64,000 nucleotides of DNA from an uncultured bacterium (GTDB lineage: Bacteria > Bacillota > Clostridia > Oscillospirales > Acutalibacteraceae): NCBI GenBank assembly GCA_905215855.1, contig CAJMRT010000003.1, forward strand, positions 35,135 to 99,134, written 5' to 3'. The notes under the pieces were generated by a model. That model saw only the letters and a program-made list of their open reading frames with translations, had not been told where the DNA came from and did not search any database. Position numbers and translations under genes: made by a program. Positions 50,792 to 57,711 of this stretch are shown one piece after another; position 1 is the first letter of the stretch, and each line of letters opens with the position of its first letter.

Positions 50792-50827
50792 AATTATCAG
50801 ACCAAACAAACCAAAGGAGCTTTATAT

Positions 50828-51262
50828 ATGCAGATTTCGAGCAGATTTACTCTGGCAATTCACATTATCGCCTGTATTGAAACCTTTAAAAATGAATACA
50901 AGGTAACGAGTGATTTTCTTGCAGGCAGTACGAATGTCAACCCTGTTATCGTCCGCAAAATTCTCGGTCAGCTCAAGTCGGCAGGAATTGTTGAGGTTGC
51001 AAGGGGTTCGGGCGGTGCAGACCTTTCAAAACCGCTTGACAAAATTACATTTCTTGATATCTACAAGGCGGTTGAATGCGTTGAAAACGGCGAGCTTTTT
51101 CATTTTCACGAAAATCCAAATCCAAAATGTCCTGTCGGCAGAAACATTCACACCGTTCTTGACAACAGGCTTGACAAGGTTCAGCAGGCAATGGAAAACG
51201 AACTGAAAAAAATCACCCTTGCAGATATTGAAAGCGATATTCAAAAGTTGATACAGAAATAA
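50828..51262 (+). CDS. Rrf2 family transcriptional regulator (YwnA-like)
   Basis: This 144-residue winged-helix regulator has an N-terminal MQISSRFTLAIHIIACI, recognition region VNPVIVRKILGQLKSAGIVEVARGSGGADLSKPLDKITFLDIYKAVE, and C-terminal helix. It has only scattered cysteines (PKCPVG near residue 103) and not the three-Cys cluster of IscR/NsrR, so it resembles B. subtilis YwnA rather than the Fe-S sensors. It likely represses both itself and the next gene, because all three TTGTAA-N9-TTACAA sites in this region overlap or follow promoters of these two genes. The ATG at 50828 has AAAGGAGC upstream. It is divergent from bioY. Confidence 0.92.
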   Translation: MQISSRFTLAIHIIACIETFKNEYKVTSDFLAGSTNVNPVIVRKILGQLKSAGIVEVARGSGGADLSKPLDKITFLDIYKAVECVENGELFHFHENPNPKCPVGRNIHTVLDNRLDKVQQAMENELKKITLADIESDIQKLIQK

Positions 51263-51267
51263 TTACG

Positions 51268-51296
51268 GCATCGGAGGAAAATCCGATGCTTTTTTG
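51268..51296 (+). terminator. Intrinsic terminator after the Rrf2 gene
   Basis: A perfect 8-bp stem GCATCGGA/TCCGATGC has a six-base loop and is followed by TTTTTT. Confidence 0.93.
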
Positions 51297-51334
51297 TTGC
51301 AAAAAACTCCTGAAAAAATTTTTAAAAAAATTTC

Positions 51335-51401
51335 GTTGTAACTATTGACATTACAACAAGACAGATATATAATATCGTTGTAATCAATAAGGTTACAACG
51401 A
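51335..51401 (+). promoter_or_regulatory. Promoter of the oxidoreductase gene with two Rrf2-type operators
   Basis: TTGACA (51346-51351) and TATAAT (51369-51374) are 17 bases apart. CGTTGTAA-N9-TTACAAC (51335-51358) covers the -35, and CGTTGTAA-N9-TTACAACG (51377-51401) covers the start point. Their centres are about 42 bp apart (four helical turns), so they face the same side of the DNA. Confidence 0.85.
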
Positions 51402-51475
51402 ATCGATTCACATTTTCCATATTCAAAATTATTCAAAACAAAAACTTTTCAACACAATTTTCAGGAGGTACAGTT

Positions 51476-52105
51476 ATGAAAATAGCAGTAGTATGTGCAA
51501 ACGGTAAAGCAGGACAGCTCATCACAAAAGAGGCAGTAAACAGAGGCTTTGATGTTACGGCTTTTGTAAGAGGCGAAAACAAGTCGGCAGCCAAAAATGC
51601 AGTAGCCAAAGATTTGTTCGACATTACAAAGGAAGATTTAAACGGCTGCGATGTTGTAGTTGACGCTTGCGGCGGTTGGACAGCAGAAACTATTCCCGTT
51701 ATTCCGAAAGCAGGCGAGCACCTTTGCAATCTTCTTGCAGGCACAGACACAAGACTTGTTATTGTCGGCGGTGCGGGCACTCTTTATGTGAACCCCGAAC
51801 ACACAATCAGAGTTGCAGACGGCAAAGATTTTCCCGATGCATTCAAGCCCCTTGCAGCCGCACATCAGGTTCTTCTTGACGGACTTCGCAAGAGAAACGA
51901 TGTTAAGTGGACATATGTAAGCCCTGCCGGAGATTTTCAGGCTGACGGCGAAAGAACAGGCGAGTACACACTCGGCGGTGAAGAACTTGTTCTCAACTCA
52001 AAGGGCGAAAGCGTTATCAGCTATGCTGACTATGCAATCGCTTTTGTTGACGAAATTGCAAACGGCAATCACATCGGCGAAAGAATTTCGGTTGTAAGCA
52101 AATAA
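51476..52105 (+). CDS. NAD(P)-binding oxidoreductase (YwnB/NmrA-like)
   Basis: This 209-residue Rossmann-fold protein has a GxxGxxG-type start (VVCANGKAGQLITKEAVNRGFDVTAFVRG), CDVVVDACGGWT, LVIVGGAGTLYVNP and YVSPAGDFQADGERTGEYTLGGEELV. These fit the atypical short-chain/NmrA family that includes B. subtilis YwnB; such proteins bind NAD(P)H and may reduce quinones or flavins, but the substrate here is unknown. AGGAGG is eight bases before the ATG. Two operators at its promoter match the one of the neighbouring YwnA-like regulator, the same gene pairing as ywnA-ywnB. Confidence 0.9.
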   Translation: MKIAVVCANGKAGQLITKEAVNRGFDVTAFVRGENKSAAKNAVAKDLFDITKEDLNGCDVVVDACGGWTAETIPVIPKAGEHLCNLLAGTDTRLVIVGGAGTLYVNPEHTIRVADGKDFPDAFKPLAAAHQVLLDGLRKRNDVKWTYVSPAGDFQADGERTGEYTLGGEELVLNSKGESVISYADYAIAFVDEIANGNHIGERISVVSK

Positions 52106-52125
52106 AGCTAAAATTAAACATAAAA

Positions 52126-52158
52126 CAGGGACAGCAGATAACGCTGTCCCTGAAATTT
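52126..52158. terminator. Bidirectional intrinsic terminator
   Basis: A perfect 10-bp stem CAGGGACAGC/GCTGTCCCTG has a seven-base loop. AAATTTTT follows on the plus strand, and TTTTATG on the minus strand. Confidence 0.9.
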
Positions 52159-52189
52159 TTGCAATAGATTAAGTTTTGCGTGCTTAAAA

Positions 52190-53056
52190 TTAAGCCTTGT
52201 TAACTGAACCGAAGAGTTCCATCTTTTCCTTAACAGTAGCCTTGATAGCCTCTGCGCCGGGAGCGAGGAGCTTTCTTGGGTCAAAGCCCTTGCCTTCGAG
52301 ATCCTTGCCCTCTTCAATGTACTTTCTTGTAGCTGCTGCAAATGCAAGCTGGCACTCTGTGTTAACATTGATCTTTGAAACGCCGAGTGAGATAGCCTTC
52401 TTGATCATGTCGGCAGGGATACCTGTACCGCCGTGGAGAACGAGCGGCATCTCGCCTGTAAGCTGCTGGATAGCGTCAAGAGTTTCAAAGCTGAGACCCT
52501 TCCAGTTTGCAGGATACTTACCGTGAATGTTACCGATACCTGCTGCGAGCATTGTTACGCCGAGGTCTGCAACCATTTTGCATTCCTTAGGATCTGCGCA
52601 TTCGCCCATACCGATTACGCCGTCTTCCTCGCCGCCGATTGAACCAACCTCAGCCTCAAGTGAAAGACCGAGCTTGTTGCAGGTTGCAACGAGTTCCTTT
52701 GTCTTTTCAATGTTTTCCTCGATCGGATAGTGTGAACCGTCGAACATAATTGAGCTGAAACCGGCTTCGATGCACTTCTTAGCGCCTTCGTATGAACCGT
52801 GGTCAAGGTGGAGAGCAACAGGAACTGTGATGTTGAGTTCCTCGAGCATACCGTTTACCATACCAACGATTGTTTTGTAGCCGCACATATATTTACCGGC
52901 ACCCTCAGATACACCGAGGATAACAGGTGAGTTGAGTTCCTGTGCTGTTAAAAGAATTGATTTTGTCCATTCAAGGTTGTTGATGTTGAACTGACCTACT
53001 GCATAGTGGCCTGCCTTTGCTTTTGTAAGCATTTCTTTAGCGTTTACTAATGGCAT
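52190..53056 (-). CDS. fba: Class II fructose-bisphosphate aldolase
   Basis: This 288-residue zinc enzyme splits fructose 1,6-bisphosphate into dihydroxyacetone phosphate and glyceraldehyde 3-phosphate in glycolysis. Motifs are AVGQFNINNLEW, VALHLDHGS (Asp and His, near residues 80-84), SLEAEVGSIGGEEDG, GIGNIHGKYP (zinc His) and PLVLHGGTGIP (zinc His and phosphate loop). Length is typical. The start at 53056 (MPLVNAKEM) is preferred for AAGGAAG six bases upstream. It has its own transcript, bounded by the bidirectional terminator at 52126. Confidence 0.97.
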   Translation of the reverse strand: MPLVNAKEMLTKAKAGHYAVGQFNINNLEWTKSILLTAQELNSPVILGVSEGAGKYMCGYKTIVGMVNGMLEELNITVPVALHLDHGSYEGAKKCIEAGFSSIMFDGSHYPIEENIEKTKELVATCNKLGLSLEAEVGSIGGEEDGVIGMGECADPKECKMVADLGVTMLAAGIGNIHGKYPANWKGLSFETLDAIQQLTGEMPLVLHGGTGIPADMIKKAISLGVSKINVNTECQLAFAAATRKYIEEGKDLEGKGFDPRKLLAPGAEAIKATVKEKMELFGSVNKA

Positions 53057-53270
53057 TTTAATCTTCCTTTTGTAAAAAATTTCAGCAGACAAGCGTCCCC
53101 ACCTGCCGATTTAAGTTTATTATACAATATATTTTTGAAAATATAAAGACCTAAAAAGAAGATTTAGTGAAAATTTTAACAATTAGTCGAAAAAATTTTC
53201 ATTTTGTCCTGTTTTAGTCAATTATCACTAAACTTTCAAAATAAACTCACACTTCCGTAACACAACAAGG

Positions 53271-53299
53271 TTGATTTTGATTTTGTGAAAAGGTATAAT
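53271..53299 (+). promoter_or_regulatory. Promoter of the HtrA-type protease gene
   Basis: TTGATT (53271-53276) and TATAAT (53294-53299) are 17 bases apart. The leader of about 155 nt contains a repeat fragment. Confidence 0.78.
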
Positions 53300-53365
53300 A
53301 TAAATGTAAATCACAATGCTTGATTTTGGTCGAGCGTTGTATGGTATATTTTTTGTAAGCTATCC

Positions 53366-53442
53366 CGTAGGGGCAGTCTTGCGACCGCAAGTAATGACAA
53401 ATATTTTATTGCAAACAAGGCTTGTACCCCACGGTAACAAAT
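53366..53442. repeat. Short repeat-family fragment in the htrA leader
   Basis: GTAGGGGCAGTCTTGCGACCGC is followed by an AT-rich middle and GGCTTGTACCCCACGG. It looks like a shortened or decayed member of the GTAGGGGCG family. Nothing else was recognised in 53057-53461 apart from the promoter and a possible fba -10 box near 53119. Confidence 0.5.
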
Positions 53443-53461
53443 AAATGTAGGAGTAACTTTT

Positions 53462-55198
53462 ATGGACAATTTTGACAACAACAATATGGGAGGGTTTGAA
53501 CCGCAGAAGCCGTTCACCGAAAAGCCCGTACAAAACAATAGTATGAACACGGAACAGACAAGTCCCGTTTCCGAACCCGAAACACAGGAAGAACAGACTC
53601 AGAATGTTCAGCCGCAGAACGGCAACACACCGTACGGTGATTATATTTTCGGCAACAACAATCAAAATGTGGCAAACAATGCAAATCCGACTGAAAACGT
53701 TCCGCCGTATCAGCAGAATCAAAATCCCTCTACTCAGCCGTGGCAGTACGGTTACGGTCAGTATCCCTACAGCGGACAGAATCCGCAGTATAATCAGAAC
53801 AGTCAGCAGTACGGTCAGTATCAGAACAACACAGGATACAATCAGAATGTACCGCCGTATCAGCAGAACATGTACGGACAGCCGCCTTATGGCAACAACA
53901 GTACATATAATCAATATAATTCGCAGTACAATCCGCAGATGTACGCACAGTACCCACAAAAGAAAACAAACGGCGGAATAGTTGCATTGATTATCGTTCT
54001 CTGTTCGCTTCTTGCAATCGGTTTTATCGGTATGATGGTATACGGATTTTCGGTTGGCATAAAAGAAGATTTAAACAACGACCGAAGCGATTCGGGCAAT
54101 TCGTTCAGACTTCCGAACAAAGACAGCACAACACCGTTTGAAACCCTTCCTAACACCTCATCACAGGGCAAAACTCACGATGAATCGGACTACAGCGACA
54201 AAACTAACAAAAGCTATTCGGGTATGAAGCTTGAAAGCAATCCGAAGGACACAAAAACAAACGACAGCTACACAGCCGCAAAAGCGTCCGAAAAGGTTTC
54301 CGACTCGGTAGTCGGCATTCTCTGTTACTCGGGCGATGTACCCGATCAGGCTGACACAACAACCGCATCTTCACAAGGAAGCGGAATTATCTTCTCACAG
54401 GACGGCTATGTTATCACAAACGCTCATGTAATCGGCAACAGCAAAACAGCCTATGCAATCAGAGTTGTAACATCTGACGGCAAGGTATACAAGGCAGGTG
54501 TTGTGGGCTACGATTCAAGAACCGACATTGCAGTTCTCAAAATGGACGATGCAAAGGGACTTACTCCTGCAACATTCGGCGATTCGTCACAGCTTGAGGT
54601 AGGTCAGGATATTATCGTAGTCGGCAATCCGGGCGGTCTTGACTATCAGAACACAACAACCAAGGGTGTTATTTCGGCACTTGACAGAAAACTTTCAACA
54701 TCAAGCCTTACAAAGTACATTCAGACAGATGCCGCAATCAATCCGGGCAACTCGGGCGGTCCGCTTGTAAACTACTACGGTCAGGTTGTCGGAATTACAA
54801 CTTCAAAGATTGTTTCCGAAACTTACGAAGGTATGGGCTTTGCAATTCCGTCACAGACAGTAAAAAACATTGTTGACACACTTGTAAAGAACGGCTATGT
54901 TGAAGGCAGAGTAAAAATCGGCATTTCGGGCATTGCGGTAACCTCCGATCAGGCATCAAATTACAATATTCCGCAGGGCATTTATGTTCAGAGTATCGCA
55001 TCGGGCGGTCCGTGTGACGGCACAAGCCTTGAAGAAGGCGATATCATCACAGAGGTTGACGGCGAAACAATTACAAGCTTTGCAGATGTTTATGCGATTC
55101 TTGAAACCCACAAGCCGGGGGACAAAATCAAGGTTAAATATTACAGCTCATCATCGGGCAACGGTGAGGTTGAAATCACACTTCAGGAAGATAAGTAA
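53462..55198 (+). CDS. HtrA/DegP-type membrane-anchored serine protease with PDZ domain
   Basis: This 578-residue protein has a long N-terminal cytoplasmic region (1-165) very rich in Asn, Gln, Tyr and Pro. One membrane span (about 172-197) and a charged linker follow, then a trypsin-like domain with His about 321 (ITNAHVIGN), Asp about 354 (RTDIAVLKMD) and Ser about 432 (NPGNSGGPLVN). A PDZ domain lies at about 470-570. It degrades or refolds damaged proteins outside the membrane. The layout is that of Firmicute HtrA; the Asn/Gln/Tyr-rich tail is unusual and may form a disordered or phase-separating region (inference). GGAG precedes the ATG. Confidence 0.94.
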   Translation: MDNFDNNNMGGFEPQKPFTEKPVQNNSMNTEQTSPVSEPETQEEQTQNVQPQNGNTPYGDYIFGNNNQNVANNANPTENVPPYQQNQNPSTQPWQYGYGQYPYSGQNPQYNQNSQQYGQYQNNTGYNQNVPPYQQNMYGQPPYGNNSTYNQYNSQYNPQMYAQYPQKKTNGGIVALIIVLCSLLAIGFIGMMVYGFSVGIKEDLNNDRSDSGNSFRLPNKDSTTPFETLPNTSSQGKTHDESDYSDKTNKSYSGMKLESNPKDTKTNDSYTAAKASEKVSDSVVGILCYSGDVPDQADTTTASSQGSGIIFSQDGYVITNAHVIGNSKTAYAIRVVTSDGKVYKAGVVGYDSRTDIAVLKMDDAKGLTPATFGDSSQLEVGQDIIVVGNPGGLDYQNTTTKGVISALDRKLSTSSLTKYIQTDAAINPGNSGGPLVNYYGQVVGITTSKIVSETYEGMGFAIPSQTVKNIVDTLVKNGYVEGRVKIGISGIAVTSDQASNYNIPQGIYVQSIASGGPCDGTSLEEGDIITEVDGETITSFADVYAILETHKPGDKIKVKYYSSSSGNGEVEITLQEDK

Positions 55199-55228
55199 TT
55201 TTAATAAGAATATCACCAAAAGCAAGAG

Positions 55229-55260
55229 GGCAGTCACGGCAATGTGACTGCCTTTTGTTT
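55229..55260 (+). terminator. Intrinsic terminator after htrA
   Basis: A perfect 9-bp stem GGCAGTCAC/GTGACTGCC has a six-base loop and is followed by TTTTGTTTG. Confidence 0.9.
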
Positions 55261-55283
55261 GTCTGAAAATAATGTGCATTCCC

Positions 55284-55438
55284 GTAGCGGCGGTCATTGA
55301 CCGCCAATCGAACCAATTGTAAAATTGGTTCGACATTATATGATTGCTTTAACAGATAATAATACCACAAAATTGACTTGCGGTTTGTTCGGTTTGGTTT
55401 TACAACCAAACCGATTGGCGATCACTGATCGTCGCTAC
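55284..55438. repeat. MITE-like element, 155 bp, overlapping a stop codon
   Basis: The element starts GTAGCGGCGGTCATTGACCGCC and ends GGCGATCACTGATCGTCGCTAC. Inner palindromes are AACCAATT-GTAA-AATTGGTT and TTTGGTTTTACAACCAAA. Its right end (GTAG read on the minus strand) provides the TAG stop of the membrane protein gene that follows. Confidence 0.75.
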
Positions 55439-56232
55439 TTCTTCCTTGGGATAAAATTCCGCAAAAATCCTGCGCTTCTGCCCTTTAGACAGAACCAGCC
55501 TACGGTGTCAAAAACTATTGCACCCGCAAAATTCACGAGCAGGTCTTTCATTGTGTCAATCAAGCCGATGTCAAGATAACCGTTGACGCCGAGATTTTCA
55601 CCGTTTACAACGGTTGAAGTTATATCTCTGATGTGCATTATCACATTCGGCTTGCCTGAAATCAAGCCCGAATGTATCACCGTAACCACGGTGTCCTTTT
55701 GCATATCTTTTCCGAAAAGCATATCCGCACCAAACTCAAAAAACTCCCACACAACACCGACTGTCATTGAAAAGCAGAACGAAAACAGGCATACAAACAT
55801 AGGCGAAAGGCTCAATTTTACCCGCTCACTTCTGTTGAGAATATCAGTCAAGCCGAATCCGACGCCTGCACAGATAAACCCGTTCACGGCATGAAGAATC
55901 GAATCCCATATCGGGATTTTCTCGTAGAACGCACCGAGTTCGCCCATAACATTTGCCGCAAATACAAACAGTACAACGATTATTTCAAGCACACTCGGCA
56001 AAGCCACCGACAATTTTCTGTCAACAAACAACGGCAGAGTCAACAGACCGAGCGTCAGCGCACAGGTCATGACATTTTCCCATTTACCGTTTAATATGCC
56101 GGAGATAATCAATAACGCGAGTATGAGCCGTATCACTATATAAACGCCTGCCTTGACCTTGTGCTGTCGCATTTCACGCACATTCAGCCACCGTGCAAGC
56201 CCTTGAAAAAAGCCTTTAAGTCGTTTTTTCAT
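55435..56232 (-). CDS. YjdF/DUF2238-like integral membrane protein
   Basis: This 265-residue protein has about six hydrophobic segments. The pattern KIPIWDSILHAVNGFICAGVGFGLTDIL, followed by MTVGVVWEFFEFGADMLFGKDMQKDTV and IGLIDTMKDLLVNFAGAIV, resembles the YjdF/DUF2238 family (conserved His, Glu and Asp in membrane segments). The function is unknown. The stop codon is supplied by the end of a repeat element, so the C-terminal tail (FIPRKK) may have been altered by that insertion. It stands alone, convergent with htrA. Confidence 0.72.
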   Translation of the reverse strand: MKKRLKGFFQGLARWLNVREMRQHKVKAGVYIVIRLILALLIISGILNGKWENVMTCALTLGLLTLPLFVDRKLSVALPSVLEIIVVLFVFAANVMGELGAFYEKIPIWDSILHAVNGFICAGVGFGLTDILNRSERVKLSLSPMFVCLFSFCFSMTVGVVWEFFEFGADMLFGKDMQKDTVVTVIHSGLISGKPNVIMHIRDITSTVVNGENLGVNGYLDIGLIDTMKDLLVNFAGAIVFDTVGWFCLKGRSAGFLRNFIPRKK

Positions 56233-56333
56233 AATATCCCCCGATTTTTACACTTATTTTTCCCTTTTTAATAATATAAACCCCTGTAAAATTGTATTAG
56301 TTTTTTCTTCCTGATATTACCGCAAAACAAAAA

Positions 56334-56359
56334 GAGCCACCGCAATTCTGCGATGACTC
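56334..56359 (-). terminator. Intrinsic terminator after the HgdB-like gene
   Basis: An 11-bp stem (56334-56344 with 56349-56359, two G-T pairs) is followed by TTTTTGTTTT on the minus strand. Confidence 0.85.
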
Positions 56360-56383
56360 ATAAGCATTGAAATTAAACTGCCT

Positions 56384-57694
56384 TCATTCTGCCGATTCAG
56401 ATTTTTCGGCATTTTTTTCAGCCTCAAGCTTTTTCTTGAGTTCCTCTTTGCCGACAGCAAGCATCAGCTTGATACGGTTCTCTTGGTTTACCTTCGGAGC
56501 ACCCGGATCATAGTCGATGGTAACGATATTGGCATTCGGTCTGATTTCTTTAATTTTTCTGATTGCGCCCTTGCCGTTGATATGATTTGGCAGACAACCG
56601 AAAGGCTGTGTGCATACGATATTCTCATAACCTGTATCGGCAAGCTCAATCATCTCGGCTGTAAGAAGCCAGCCCTCGCCCATCTTACTGCCGTAGCCGA
56701 TAACACCTTTTACAAGCTCCTTTGTGTGAGCATATCTGTGTGGCGGAACAAAGCCGTACTTTTCAGCGGCATCAACCATAAGTCCCTCAAGCTTTGTGAG
56801 GTAATTAAGAAGCATCGAACAGAATTTGTATTTAACTCTGCTTCCTCCGAACATCTTATAATCCTCAATACGGTTATCAACCTTAAATGATGCAAAACCC
56901 ATAAGACCGGGTACGCAAACCTCGCAATCCTGTTCTGCAAGAAAGTCCTCAAGGCCGTTGTTAGCCATTTTGGAATATTTTACATAAATCTCACCAACTA
57001 TGCCGACTTTAACCTTCGGCACTTTGTTAAGCTCAATTTTTGTGAATGACTTTGTAATTTTATCAAGGGTTTCGTCAATTTCTTCAAGAGTGTAGCCCTT
57101 GCCCTGTATGAGCATATCGGAAATCTTATCCGTCCACTCATCAACAAGCGCCATGCTTTCGCCCTTGTTCACTTCATAGGGCTTTGTCTGGTTTGAAAGA
57201 AGCATAAGCTGATCGCCGTAAACCAGACCGCCGACAAATCTGCGGATAAGAGGAAGTGTGAGTGAAAAGCCGCTGTTGTGCTCCATACCGAACGAAAGTG
57301 AAATTACGGGAACAAACTCAAAGCCTGCTTTTTTGAGAGCCTTTCTCAAAAGGAAAATGTAGTTAGAGGCACGACATCCGCCGCCCGTCTGAGTAATCAT
57401 CAGGGCAACCTTGTGAACATCATACTTTCCGCTTTGCAGAGCATTGATGAACTGACCGATAACCAGCAAAGCCGGATAACAGGTGTCGTTGTGAACATAT
57501 TTAAGACCTGTCTGTGCAATCTCCGGACCTGTTGTGTTGAGCAAATCAGACTTATAGCCATAGTAGTTGAACACCTTTTCAAGTATTTTAAAATGAATAG
57601 GCGCCATATTGGGCATAAGGATTGTATATTCCTTTTTCATCTGCTTTGTAAACAGCAAACGACCTGTTTTTTTGTCATACTTCAACTCTGCCAT
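56384..57694 (-). CDS. 2-hydroxyacyl-CoA dehydratase (HgdB)-like protein
   Basis: This protein of about 436 residues resembles the C-terminal part of large proteins of the acyl-CoA dehydratase activase group (2-hydroxyglutaryl-CoA dehydratase D-component fold). Marks are YTILMPNMAPIHFKILEKVF, KYVHNDTCYPALLVIGQFINAL, ALMITQTGGGCRASNY and CTQPFGCLPNHINGKGA, whose cysteines could bind a 4Fe-4S cluster. It is followed by a Lys/Glu-rich tail. The natural substrate is unknown; related proteins are widespread in Clostridia. The start at 57694 has AAGGAA nine bases upstream; earlier TTG/ATG at 57715/57712 overlap the previous stop. It is the second gene of a two-gene operon. Confidence 0.85.
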   Translation of the reverse strand: MAELKYDKKTGRLLFTKQMKKEYTILMPNMAPIHFKILEKVFNYYGYKSDLLNTTGPEIAQTGLKYVHNDTCYPALLVIGQFINALQSGKYDVHKVALMITQTGGGCRASNYIFLLRKALKKAGFEFVPVISLSFGMEHNSGFSLTLPLIRRFVGGLVYGDQLMLLSNQTKPYEVNKGESMALVDEWTDKISDMLIQGKGYTLEEIDETLDKITKSFTKIELNKVPKVKVGIVGEIYVKYSKMANNGLEDFLAEQDCEVCVPGLMGFASFKVDNRIEDYKMFGGSRVKYKFCSMLLNYLTKLEGLMVDAAEKYGFVPPHRYAHTKELVKGVIGYGSKMGEGWLLTAEMIELADTGYENIVCTQPFGCLPNHINGKGAIRKIKEIRPNANIVTIDYDPGAPKVNQENRIKLMLAVGKEELKKKLEAEKNAEKSESAE

Positions 57695-57711
57695 AACAGA
57701 ATTTCCTTTCA

